Shown here piece by piece: positions 54,341-64,000 of a DNA stretch of 64,000 bases. The translations under genes and the position numbers were made by a program. Source of the DNA: Gambelia wislizenii. Taxonomy: Eukaryota; Chordata; Lepidosauria; Squamata; Crotaphytidae. Within the stretch, counting starts at the first letter, position 1. Each line of letters starts with the position of its first letter. The notes beneath the pieces are model-generated. The model saw nothing but the letters and a program-made list of their open reading frames with translations, was not told the DNA's origin and made no database searches. The DNA lies in the NCBI GenBank assembly GCA_030847615.1, contig JAUMIR010000014.1, forward strand, positions 15,476,501-15,540,500, read 5' to 3'.

Positions 54341-54523
54341 ATGAGGAATCATCTCAAAAGACCTTCCAATGACAGGAGTCAGGAAGGTTTTCTCTGGCAA
54401 AGAGACACTGTAGTGGGACTGGAGTATTCTTTTTTTAAAAGAAAAAAATTATTTTTACATAAATACAATGTTTGCTTTCTTTTTTTCTAGTATTTATTTA
54501 TGTACTTTTAATTTTACATGAAA

Positions 54524-54531
54524 ACACTGCC
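54524..54531 (+). promoter_or_regulatory. Candidate miR-34 seed match in the 3' UTR
   Basis: ACACTGCC contains CACTGCC, the match to the miR-34/449 seed. It lies in a block that looks conserved with mammals, where miR-34 regulation of NOTCH1 is established. The following base is T, so it is a 7-mer type site. Function is inferred. Confidence 0.55.
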
Positions 54532-56304
54532 TTTTTTTAATTTATAAGTTCTGTTAAGAATTTCATGGGATGCATTTGCTGTGGTCCAAGAAATTTTAAA
54601 AGTCAATTAATAGGCTTTGTTTGCTTTCTTCTTTTTTAAGGAAATCTCTCTCTTTTTTAAACTTTTATATGATGGTGTTCTTGTGTAGAGAGGTTTTCTT
54701 CTGTAAAGCTATAAGCAAAGATCCATGATTATAAAATGACATTTATTTATTGAGCAGGAAGTAAGTCTGGAAAAGTTGGGAATGGGTCTGCAAATTGTTA
54801 AGCATTTTACCTGTTTGGGGGGAAAATGATTATTTAAATATGAATTGACAGGTTTGGATATTTTTTTTAAAAAAATGCTTTAAAATATTTACTTGGATGA
54901 TGATGGGCAGAGTAGGGGGACATTTTAGGGTTCCAGCCATGAATCTTTGTTTAAAAGTTTCAGTATTACATAGTTTATACAATTTGTCATTATTATTATT
55001 TCTTTTGCATGATAGCCAGTCTTGTTCTTTTATTTATTTTAAATGCGGCCTGTGATCAAAAATCAGGATCATGGTTCTGAGCTACAAAGAAAATCAGGAT
55101 GCTTCCTTACTTTCCCTCCCGCCAAGATTTACACCCAGCCTATAGCAAATATGCAACATCACAAGAAAAGCCTACAAAGGATTTGGTGTGGAAGGAGAAA
55201 CTTGGCTTCATCTTCAATGTTTATTTTAAAATGCCTAGAGTCTTAGGTATATGTCTCTAAATATCTCCATCCTTACGGTGAGGATGAGCAAAAACAGCCT
55301 TACAGTACACAAACAGACCTTGCGCTCATGCACATTTGGCTTCCCCTTGGAGATATCTGTCAGTTCTGGAGGGCATATTTTGCCCTTAATTGGCAGAAGG
55401 GAAACCCTAACAGTCAGTACATCACTTTGTTCCCTGCAGGAGCTGAAAATAACCATTCACTTCTGTGGGAGAGTGTAAAAGGCTACTATCCTCTGGGATA
55501 ATCTGGCACAGCTTCAGTTATTAACCTCAGCGGTTGAAAAATGCCAACCTGCTCTTCCCTATGTAGGGCTCAGTTGGGTTGAGGGGTATGGGAGCTGTAG
55601 TCTAACGTATCTACAGGGCCCCAGACTAAGGAAGAGTGATGTACAAGTATATGCGTGCTAGGAATTAGAGAGAAAGAGGAGAGGTACAAGTCTATGCATT
55701 AAAAACAGCATCATGCTACAAAGAAGTGCAGTCCTGTTTACATGGCAGTAGTTCCAGCCCTTCTTTCTGCCTGCCACACATGCCCTTCTTCCAAAGACCA
55801 GGAAGTTGTTCTTAAACCCAAGGATCACAACTGGTCCCTTCTTTTCCCTCTACCTGCCAGACTCTGTAACAAGCTTCAGAAAATGGGGGAGATGACGGGA
55901 ACTGGCTGCCTTTAAATGCCTTAATTCTCCCAAAATTTTGTCAGAGATGGGGAAGGAGCTGGTTGGCAATGTTATGGTTGGTAGGAACCAACCAAGATGT
56001 AGCTTGGATATGAACTAGCAAAGTTTCACCCTGAGTTGATAATCTGGAGGGATACCTAGCTTTCAGATGACCATGACCTTTGTTTGGTTTTGGTAGTTGG
56101 TGCCCAGTGGGAGTCTCCGAATCATCCTCAGAAGAGGCAGCCACTTGTCTTTTTTTCCTCATTTTTTTTATTTTAAAAAAGAAAGCTCAAAGCTAATTTT
56201 CAGGAATGGTTTATTATGGATGTAGGATTGTGGAAGGGGAGGCAGGAATCGACGTTTTGTAAAATAAATATATATGGTATACGCCTATGGCAAAGCTAAT
56301 GTCC

Positions 56305-56312
56305 TGTAAATA
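56305..56312 (+). promoter_or_regulatory. Pumilio-type element
   Basis: TGTAAATA matches the Pumilio consensus TGTANATA and lies in a block resembling the mammalian 3' UTR. Binding is inferred only. Confidence 0.45.
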
Positions 56313-56988
56313 ACGATAAGCATGGATTTTGTTTAAAAAATCTAAATGATTAAGTCAGAAAGTTGAACACTGCGCTGATGACAGAGGTGTTGAGCTGTTG
56401 CTCAAGAGAGGAAACTAGAACCCCAGTTTGCTAGGATGTTCTCTCTGTGTTATACAAGATCCCTTTGAAATGTAAGAGAGCTCCATGAAAGGGGTGGCTA
56501 CCGTTTTCCTTTAGAATTGGAGTAAACCCCATGTGAAGTTTGCAGGGGTGTTAACTTCTGAATCAATATGCATAAGATTGAACTGTCAGTGTGCTGGAAA
56601 CACTTTCCTGCACAGTACAGATTGAGGTGGCCAGCAAAGCAAAGAAGGACAGCACTCTGTATATTGCACTCGGATTTTGTACCATGTCTAGTGAGAGTAC
56701 CTTAACATATGCCAAGCCCCCCATCTGCAAGGGGTGTGTGTCTCTTGAGCTCCTGCGCTCTTAGGAAACAGTGACAGGCTGATATTGGGGCATCCCTAAT
56801 GCAAGTGGATTTTCAAACACCCTCTGGTGTTAAATCTTTTATGTTTTATAAACTAGAGTGTAGTTTATAAGCAGGGGCTATGGGAGATTTTTCTTAAAAA
56901 GCAATCTTCTCTAATAAGTTCAAGCAAAATTGTAGTTTGCAAAAAAAAAAAAGATGTATTTTGTTTGTTTTATGTTTAACTGATTTGC

Positions 56989-56994
56989 AATAAA
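56989..56994 (+). promoter_or_regulatory. NOTCH1: Polyadenylation signal AATAAA
   Basis: Canonical hexamer in 'tgatttgcaataaaaaatgc', the same context as the mammalian NOTCH1 3' end as I recall it. A T/GT-rich downstream element follows (57030-57070). An AATAAA at 56263-56268 has no comparable downstream element and is less likely. Confidence 0.85.
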
Positions 56995-57179
56995 AAATGC
57001 CAGTGGGCATCTAGAATTTTACTAAAAGTTGAACATGGTCTTTTTTTTCTTCCTTATCTTGTGTCTTATTAGAGAATGGAGGGGATTTTGATGTATCCTG
57101 AAAGAGGGGGGGAATATGACAAAGGGGATTTAAAAGTAGCAAGTGATTTTAGGCTGCAATATGCCACCTATAGAGTAAG

Positions 57180-57630
57180 CTCTCTTGAGAATTTTGTTGT
57201 TGGCAATTGCCATCAAATTGACTTCCACTTACCCTATGACCCTATGAATAATAGACCTCCAAGCCTGCCTGTTACTAACAGCCCTGCAAGTCTTGCAAAC
57301 TCAGAGCAGCTGTGGCTTCCTCAGTGGATTCAATCCACCTGCAATTCCAGTCTTCCTCTTTTCCTGTTGCCTCCCACTTTATCAAACATAATTGTGTTTT
57401 CTAGTGAGTCATGTCTTACAAGTCCAAAGCCTCACTTTAATAATCTTGGCCTCTAGTCTGAGTTCAGGCTTGATTTGCTCTTGGACCCATTTATGTGTCT
57501 TTTTGGCAGTCCATGATACCTACCAAACTCTCCTCCAGCACCACATTTCAAATGAGTTGATTCTCGTCTGGTCCACTTTCTTCACTGTCCAGCTTTCACA
57601 ACTGTACATGAAAATACGTTGGCATGGATG
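57180..57630 (-). mobile_element. Old non-LTR LINE relic
   Basis: Same element as 34850-35590, in the same orientation: 'cagtcttcctcttttcc', 'cttgatttgctcttggaccc', 'ttggcagtccatg', 'actgtccagctttcacaact'. Begins with a SINE/LINE tail-like 'ttgttgttggcaattgcc'. It lies just downstream of the NOTCH1 3' end. Confidence 0.6.
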
Positions 57631-58858
57631 ATCCTGACTTTGGTATTCCTGAACATAGTGGGACTTCATAGTTTCTGACTAAATATGCATAGAATTGCAC
57701 TGTTAATGTCTTAATTTTAATTTTTACAAGCCTTTTAAAAATAACATCCCAGCAGCCATAATCTTTCAATAGTTCTCTTTGGTATGATCTGTAGGTGATG
57801 TGGGAACAGCCCCTACCTAAATTTCTGGGAGCAGCTGCCAGCCAATGTATACCTGCCTTTCACGACCCCCTGATTTTTTGGACTATAACTACCATCTGTC
57901 CCAACCAATATGGCCAATACTCAAGGACGGTGGGAATTACAAGCTTTAAAAAGTTGAGGGTATTGAAATGGAGAAAGATGGCTGGTATAAACAGTGCTCA
58001 GTAAAATATTCCTACAGTACTGCAAGACACTGTATAAGTACGAGCTGCCTTAACTCCTGTGCACCAGGACTGGACATTTTAATCCCACAGTGTCACATTC
58101 TGTTGCAGAATCAACACAGAACCAGACCTGCACTATAGGCTGTTGAGGTGAACAAAGAGTCAGGCATCACTACAATACAGTCTATGCAGGTGGCCTCATG
58201 CCGAGAGAAATCACTCAGAGATGACGCATACAGCAAGCAGGCTTTACTTGTCAAAGAGCAGAACAGCACAACACACTACAGACATATTACAGATACATAT
58301 AGTACAGATGAGATATACGGTTATGTCTATGAACTCCGTTTCTCAAGCTCATTGCCTAAACCTTTCGTTCTCACAGAGATACCAGTCTTTCCAGACTCTA
58401 GCGCCGGATCCTCCCCTGTGTTTCCGGCCCTACAATAACAGCAGATGTAGATTGGTCACCTTGGCCTCTGTTGAAATGCTTTCTTTGCCCTAGAAAAATC
58501 TATTCACGATTGCTATATACTGAATATACCTTAACATAGGCCACAGGATGGAATCATACAGTCCTTGAGATATTAAACTGCACCTTCTACCATCCCTTGC
58601 CAATAGTAGTCCCACTCTGCCTTACTGAGCCCATCAGTCCATCTATCTTATGGTTTTCCATCAGGGGTCTCCTAACCCCACAGCAGAACAATACTGCAGA
58701 TCCAGACAACATCGCCTACTGAGCTGAACTGGAAGAATGCTACCTCTGAGATTCCTTTGCAAGCCAGGTGAATTCCATGCAACAAGCTTTCCTGCCCAGC
58801 AAAGCACAGCAGCTTTCTGGCCTGCAAAGCACAGATCACTTTTCTCCTATATAGAATG
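57631..58858. other. Intergenic sequence
   Basis: A MITE fragment lies near 57870-57950 ('actataactaccatctgtcc' with its partner 'ggtgggaattacaag'). 58050-58700 could be part of an LTR but I see no defined termini. No gene recognised. Confidence 0.35.
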
Positions 58859-58903
58859 TTGTTGCTATCTGCCTTTGAGTCATTTCTGACTTATAGTGAC
58901 TTG
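58859..58903 (-). mobile_element. SINE tail fragment
   Basis: 'ttgttgctatctgcctttga' and 'gtcatttctgacttatagtg' is the reverse of the Sauria SINE 3' tail. It is fused directly to the CR1 copy that follows. Confidence 0.6.
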
Positions 58904-59817
58904 GATGAGAGAATTAGGGGCATACTTATCAAATTTGCAGATGACACCAAATTAGGAGGAGTAGCTAATACCCTAGAGGACAGGATCAACATTCAAAATG
59001 ACCTGGATAGACTGGCGAGCTGGGCCAAAGCTAACAAAATGAAATTCAATACGGAGAAATGTAAAGTACTGCATTTAGGGCGGAAAAATGAAATGCATAA
59101 ATATAGGATGGGAGAGACCTGGCTGAATGAGACTACGTGCGAAAGGGATCTAGGAGTCCTAGTAGACCACAAGTTGAACATGAGCCAACAGTGTGATGCG
59201 GCAGCTAAAAAGGCCAATGCGATTTTGGGCTGTATCAATAGAAGTATAGTGTCTAGATCAAGGGAAGTCATAGTGCCACTCTATTCTGCCTTGGTCAGAC
59301 CTCACTTAGAATACTGTGTCCAGTTCTGGGCACCACAATTCAAAAAGGATATTGACAAATTGGAGCGTGTCCAGAGAAGGGCAACTAAAATGGTGAAAGG
59401 TCTGGAAATGATGCCTTATGAGGAGAGACTTAGGGAGCTGGGTATGTTTAGCCTGGAAAAAAGACAGTTAAGAGGCAATATGATAGCCCTGTTTAAGTAT
59501 TTGAAGGGATGTCACACTGAGGATGGAGCAAGCTTGTTTTCTGCTGCTCCAGAGACTGGAACACGGAGCAATGGAGGCAAGCTCCAGGAACAGAGATTCC
59601 ACCTCAACATGAGGAGGAACTTTCTGACAGTCAGAGCTGTTTGGCAGTGGAACGCACTCCCTCGGAGCGTGGTGGGGTCTCCTTCCTTAGAGGTCTTTAA
59701 ACAGAGGCTGGATTGCCATCTGTCAGGGATGCTTTGATCGTGATTTCCTGCGTGGCAGGGGGTTGGACTGGATGGCCCTCGTGGTCTCTTCCAACTCTGC
59801 AATTCTATGATTCTATC
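58904..59817 (+). mobile_element. CR1 LINE 3' part, best-preserved copy
   Basis: An uninterrupted frame from [20 protein letters not shown] to the natural end VFKQRLDCHLSGML and stop at 59737, then the CR1 3' UTR ending 'caattctatgattctat'. Carries the reverse-transcriptase FADDT motif and the C-terminal part only. The endonuclease and finger regions are lost by 5' truncation. The intact frame suggests a fairly recent insertion. Confidence 0.92.
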
Positions 59818-59819
59818 AT

Positions 59820-59972
59820 GAAGTGGGTTTTTTGGCAAGTTCTGCCTTCCTCTGAGGCAGAGAGAGTGTGCCTTGCCCAAGGTCACCCAGCAGATTTCCA
59901 TGGCTGAGTGAGGATCTGAATCCTGGCCTCCCAGAGTTGTAGTCCAGTGCTCAAACCACTAGACCACGCTAG
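59820..59972 (-). mobile_element. Sauria-type SINE, reverse
   Basis: 'agagagtgtgccttgcccaa', 'tctgaatcctggcctcccag', 'gtgctcaaaccactagacca' is the reverse of the tRNA-related head and middle. It follows the CR1 3' end directly. Confidence 0.75.
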
Positions 59973-59999
59973 TTTAAATACCTGCAAATACCATAAAAA

Positions 60000-60170
60000 C
60001 CCAAAATACACAACACAGTATGATACTTCTTAGGGGAATAATTCAAAAAGAGCAAAATACATTACTCAAGCTTTCTAAGCTCATTGGCTTCTTCATCAGC
60101 CAAAGCTGTTAAAAATCATACAGGAAAAAGAAAAGTGACAGTTCAAAGTTATGGGCCTGCATTTTATAAT
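60000..60170. repeat. Dispersed repeat relic related to 27840-28110
   Basis: Shares 'attggcttcttcatcagcc' and 'gttaaaaatcatacaggaaa' with the intron 22 copy. The class is not assigned. Confidence 0.5.
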
Positions 60171-60212
60171 CTGATGGGAAGGAACCCACAAGGGCCATCT
60201 ACTCTGACATTC

Positions 60213-62690
60213 TTTTTTTTTTAATTTTTATTTTTGATCAGGTTTTAACATATATAGCATATATAACAGATTACAATATAGTATAGTAAGTAATGAACAA
60301 ACATATCATTTTCCCTTTAAATCTTCGTATACCATAGTCAATGTAACATATCTTTGTTCTAAATTCTCTTCGGTCCTGAACTTCCTTTATTTAGGCCTAT
60401 AGCTAAATCCGCTTCTTATTTGTAATTTTATTTTAGTTCCTGATATTTACAAAGCAATAGTGAGAATAGTAAATATTTAATTATCCCAGTATTGTTATCA
60501 AAATTATTTTATCTTCCCTCTAATCCATTATACGAAAATACTCCAACTCCATAATGTCCAAATTCATTACAATCTCGGTTCTTGTTGTGTCACTTGTTAT
60601 TATACACCCTTTTATGTATTGAATTTAGATGTCATCTTTCAGATTTTCTTGTCTTATGTATTTATGTATCTTGTAACTCAGTTCACCTCTTAATTGTAAT
60701 TTCCCATTACTTCCTTTATATTTTTATATGGGTCTCCTGAATTCTCCCAATATGTTAATACTGGTGCTCATGTTTTGATCATATTTTTCCCATTTCTATT
60801 CCTTAATCTGTTAGTTAATTTATCCATTTCTAACACATCTAACAGTTTTGCTTTCCATTCTTCAATTGTGGGTTTTTCTTTTGATTTCCATTTTCTTGCA
60901 ATAATTACTCTAGTTATAGTTATCATATATAATAGAGTTCTTCAGTGTTGGTTTTCTTCTTCTTTTATTTTATCCTTTTATCATATTCAACAAATAAAAT
61001 TCTGGGCTAAAGTCCACCTGAATCTGTAATATATCTTTAATGTTATCGTTCATTTTGACCCAGAATTGTTTAACCTTGACACAGTCCCAATACATGTGAA
61101 TGAGAGATCCTTTCGCTTTTCCACATTTCCAACAATTATCGTTTAATCCAATCTTCATTTCATGTAATCTCATTGGTGTATAATACCACCTCTGGGAAGT
61201 TTTGATGGAATTCTCCTTAAGATTCTGACACGCTGTAAATTTTAGGGATCTCTCTCTTGCTTTCTCCCAGTCTTCTAAATTTAAATTGTGACCTATATCT
61301 TGTGCCCATTTCTGCATATACTCTTTAATATAATCCTGTTCCAATTTCCTGGCTAACAACAATTTGTATAATTGTGATATTAGATTTCTATGATTTCCAT
61401 CTCATATCAACTTGTCCAGTTAATTTAACTCCATCTCTATTCCTTCCTTTCTCTGGTCTTCTTTAAATTGTTTATTTAACTGGTATAATGTAAACCAATC
61501 CATATTAAATTCAGTTTGCAACTGTTCTTTCGATTTTAGTAATCTAACTGCTTCAATACCTTTATATGTTACATCAGAGTATCTTAGCCACCTATCGCCT
61601 TTCTTCCATCTGATCTGGAATGCTTCCTGCGGCGATGTCCAAATCAGAATTTTAAAATAAAATTTTCCCTTCACTCTTATCCAAACCTTCAGGAGACTTC
61701 TTCTTATACAGTGATTTGTAAAATCTTTATTTACTTTGTCTTTATTATATACCAAGTAAGCATGCCACCCGTATCTCGATTTTTGTCTTTCTATATTTAG
61801 TATTGTCTCATTATTTAACCTTATCCAGTCTTTTATCCAAGTTAAAGCAACTGCATCATAGTAAGATCTGAGATCTGGTAAGTCACAACCACCTCTGATT
61901 TTTTCATCAATTAGGTATTGCCATTTGATTCTAGCTTTCCTCTTTTCCCAGATGAAATCCTTTAGGTCTTTTTCCCATTTGTCAAAAATATTTTCACTTG
62001 ATATTATGGGTAGGTTTTGAAACAAGTATAACAGTTTGGGTAAAACAGTCATCTTAATTGCAGCAAATTTGCCTAAAAATGACAGCTTCAACTTCCCCCA
62101 CATATCTAGATCTTTTTTTATTTCCATCCAGACTTTTTGGTAGTTATTATCAAATAGATCCCCATTCGTCTTCGTCAACCAAACTCCTAGGTATCTAACC
62201 TTTTTCTCTATTTTATACCCTGATTTATTTCTTAAGTCTTCTTCTTCCGCTTTATTCATATTTTTCAACAGAACTGTTGTTTTTTCTTTATTTACTTTGA
62301 ACCCTAAAAATTCTCCAAATTGAGACATAATTTTCATAAGTTCCTCTATATGATCTATCGGATTCTCCAGAATTATGACCAAGTCATCTGCGAAGGCCCT
62401 TAACTTGTATATGATTCCTCCAAACTTTGCTCCCGGTAACTTCCTATTAGCTTTAATGTTGTTGTTCAGAACCTCCAATACTATGATAAATAATAGTGGA
62501 GAGATAGGACAGCCCTGTCTTGTCCCCTTTCTAATTTGAATCATTTCTGATCTTTCTCTGTTTATAATTAGTTGTGCTGTCTGATTATTGTATATTTGTT
62601 GTAATCTTCTGCAGAACTTTTCTCCTAAACCTAGTCTCTCCATTACTGCTAACATAAAGTCCCAATTGACGTTATCGAATGCTTATTTCC
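60213..62690 (-). mobile_element. L1 LINE, 3' part (sense of the element)
   Basis: On the - strand: FDNVNWDFMLAVMERLGLGE, KGTRQGCPISPLLFIIVLEV, LRAFADDLVIILENP, KVRYLGVWL, then KDFIWEKRKARI and WTSPQEAFQIRWKKGD. These are ordered L1 reverse-transcriptase and C-terminal blocks in a 411-codon frame (61420-62655), continued after a break at 60970-61362. The 3' UTR ends in a T-run on the + strand (60213-60222), which is the poly(A) tail. Confidence 0.9.
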
Positions 62691-62718
62691 CAACTTAGAA
62701 TCATAGAATTGTAGAGTT

Positions 62719-63453
62719 AGTTGGGAAATAATGCCTAGGATAGAAAGAGAGCTGAAAAGAATGTGACAAACCAACTTTGAACATGCAAATACAACAGGTT
62801 AGCATACAAACTAAGAAAAGAAAGGGGAAGGAAATTGATTACGGAATTAAAGAACAAGGATAAAACATTAACCAGACAAGACGAAATAAAACAATCTTTC
62901 TAGAATTCTATGCCAAATTGTTTGATCAAAAAACAGAGATGAAAACGATATCAGAAAAATGGAAGAATATTTAGATAAACAAAACTTCCAAAAAATAAAG
63001 GAAGAGCAGAGGAAATCCTTGAAGGCATCAATTTCGATGATGGAAATTGTAGAAGCCATAAAAAACTTGAAAGCAAACAAAGCTCCAGGACCAGATGGCT
63101 ACACTGCTGCATTCTATAAAAAATTGGAAAGTGAATTGAGCTTACCACTTTATCGCACTTTTAATGAAATTGAAAAACACGGAATACCTAATTCTTGGTC
63201 AAATGCAAATATTACTTGTCCAGTTTGTTTAACTGATGTGAAAAGATGTGAAAAATTATCGACCAATTTCCCTTCTAAATCTAGACTATAAAATATACAC
63301 ATGGATTTTGGCACAGAGATTAAAAAGGATTTTACAAACAATAATTCATGAAGACCAAAACGGATTTTTGCCTGAAAGAAGGATAAACCAAAACACCAGA
63401 TTGATATTGGACCTACTTGAATACTATGAGGTACATAATGAAAGGAAAATAGG
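62719..63453 (+). mobile_element. L1 LINE, inverted 5' part
   Basis: The + strand reads MEEYLDKQNFQKIKEEQRKS, KNLKANKAPGPDGYTAAFYK, NYRPISLLNLDYKIYTWILA, then HEDQNGFLPERRINQNTR to LEYYEVHNERK. This is the L1 segment that directly precedes the one on the - strand at 62690. Together with the target-site duplication described for 60197-63469, it forms the inverted 5' part of one L1 insertion. Confidence 0.85.
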
Positions 63454-63469
63454 ATCTACTCCAGCATTC

Positions 63470-63640
63470 TGCCATGCAGAAACTACCACAGCCTTTGTTT
63501 AAAGACCTCCAAAGCCTGATTCCATCACCCTCTGAAGCAATCTATTCCATTGTTGAACAGCTCTTGTAGTTGAAGTGCTTTCTAATGTTTAGGTGGAATC
63601 TCTTCTCATTAGAACCTAGTCTCTGGAGCAGCAGAAAATG
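63470..63640 (-). mobile_element. CR1 LINE relic (right half of the L1 target)
   Basis: 'tgtttaaagacctccaaagc', 'tgaacagctcttgtagttga', 'gtctctggagcagcagaaaa'. The left half of the same diverged CR1 is 60165-60212. The L1 inserted between them. Confidence 0.7.
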
Positions 63641-64000
63641 TCAGGGGATGATAGGACACTCAATCCCCGGCAGAAGCCAAATACTATCTCTGCAGACTTA
63701 GTAGCAACCCGTTCCCAAGAATACTCACACACAGAGTGTTTGACATCCAAATAAGCAGGAAGCACTTTGATCTTCAAAGGCAAACAATTGCAATATGTAC
63801 AAATATTTACAATTGAAGGAAAAACTGCTTCACCAGGCATCAGCATTCACAAGAAGAAGTGAGCGAGCTTTGGCCTAGCTCATATATATATATATATATA
63901 TATATGACACTGCCCTCTAGTAGCATGACTAGGCACGGAGTTCATGGAGTCAGCCATTATGACTCAGCATGATTCTGCAGTTGTTCGGCCATTTTATAAT
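63641..64000. other. Window end, unclassified
   Basis: Begins TGTCAGGGGATGATAGG directly at the CR1 edge and could be a partial LTR or other repeat. It is cut by the window, so no call is made. Contains the (AT)n below. Confidence 0.3.
63882..63905. repeat. (AT)n microsatellite
   Basis: Twelve AT dinucleotides without interruption. Confidence 0.95.

Larger units (their letters stand above)
54341..57015 (+). other. NOTCH1: NOTCH1 3' UTR
   Basis: Runs from the stop codon to the cleavage region after AATAAA. Several blocks resemble the mammalian NOTCH1 3' UTR as I remember it: 'tatttatttatgtactttta' (54491), 'catttatttattga' (54739), 'aatctttgttt' (54941), 'ggattttgtttaaaaaatct' (56324), 'agagtgtagttta' (56854), 'ctgatttgcaataaa' (56980). 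Order is kept across 2.6 kb. No retroelement appears in it apart from a possible MITE scrap near 55580. Confidence 0.85.

Noticed and set aside
53116..54193. Long - strand frames (213 and 354 codons) opposite exon 34
   Set aside because: They are shadows of the high-GC, low-complexity transactivation exon. They have no protein family features, and the + frame is clearly NOTCH1.
4657..54340. NOTCH2, NOTCH3 or NOTCH4 identity
   Set aside because: The C terminus, the [10 protein letters not shown] linker and the exon sizes fit NOTCH1. NOTCH3 and NOTCH4 have fewer EGF repeats and shorter tails.
56263..56268. Earlier AATAAA as the main polyadenylation signal
   Set aside because: No GT/T-rich downstream element, and conserved-looking 3' UTR blocks continue for 700 bp after it. 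It may serve as a minor site.
58856..59737. 293-codon frame downstream of NOTCH1 considered as a neighbouring gene
   Set aside because: CR1 C-terminal region with the CR1 3' UTR directly after it.
61420..62655. 411-codon - strand frame considered as a gene
   Set aside because: L1 reverse transcriptase (GTRQGCPISPLLF, AFADD) from a truncated, inverted insertion.
1..64000. CRISPR arrays, bacterial operons, integrated virus or toxin genes
   Set aside because: No direct repeats with regular spacers, no prokaryotic gene layout, and no viral coding motifs. All repeats fit vertebrate transposons or simple repeats.

Overview
The window is vertebrate genomic DNA carrying one protein-coding gene on the + strand: the downstream part of NOTCH1, from inside EGF repeat 13 to the stop codon and the end of the 3' UTR. 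I can define 25 consecutive GT-AG exons, numbered 10-34 by counting back from the last exon of the usual 34-exon layout. Joined, they give one open frame of 6089 nt: 2 nt completing a codon begun upstream, 2028 sense codons and a TAA. There is no frameshift or internal stop. The C-terminal end ([16 protein letters not shown]... ending in AFK) marks NOTCH1 rather than NOTCH2, 3 or 4. The promoter, signal peptide and EGF1-12 lie upstream of the window.

The repeats point to a squamate reptile, most likely an iguanian-type lizard. The evidence is several tRNA-headed SINEs of the Sauria-SINE type (ending in the 'gccataagtcagaaac..acttgaaggcac' tail), many CR1 LINE 3' ends, L2-like tails ending in AAATAAATAA, reptile L1 and Tx1/L1-type LINEs, and hAT-like and Tigger-like palindromic elements. 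The species is inferred, not proven.

Layout. 1-4656: intron 9, with CR1 and DNA-transposon fragments. 4657-34553: EGF13/14 to EGF36 and the first two LNR modules, in 16 exons with repeat-rich introns. 36265-38199: third LNR and the heterodimerisation domain, with a furin-type RQRR site. 38200-44791: intron 27, largely filled by a decayed Tx1/L1 LINE with nested insertions. 44792-54340: transmembrane segment, RAM, ankyrin repeats, transactivation and PEST regions. 54341 to about 57015: 3' UTR with blocks like those of the mammalian transcript and a canonical AATAAA. 57016-64000: intergenic DNA made mostly of retrotransposon debris, including an L1 with an inverted 5' part.

I find no second host gene, RNA gene or CRISPR array, and no evidence for an undescribed biological system. 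The observations of most value concern mobile-element structure: an L1 5' inversion with an odd junction, a CR1 with a snap-back 5' end, a MITE with a perfect 8-bp target duplication, two abutting TA-flanked elements, a local duplication bracketing exon 21, and retroelements pressed against splice acceptors.
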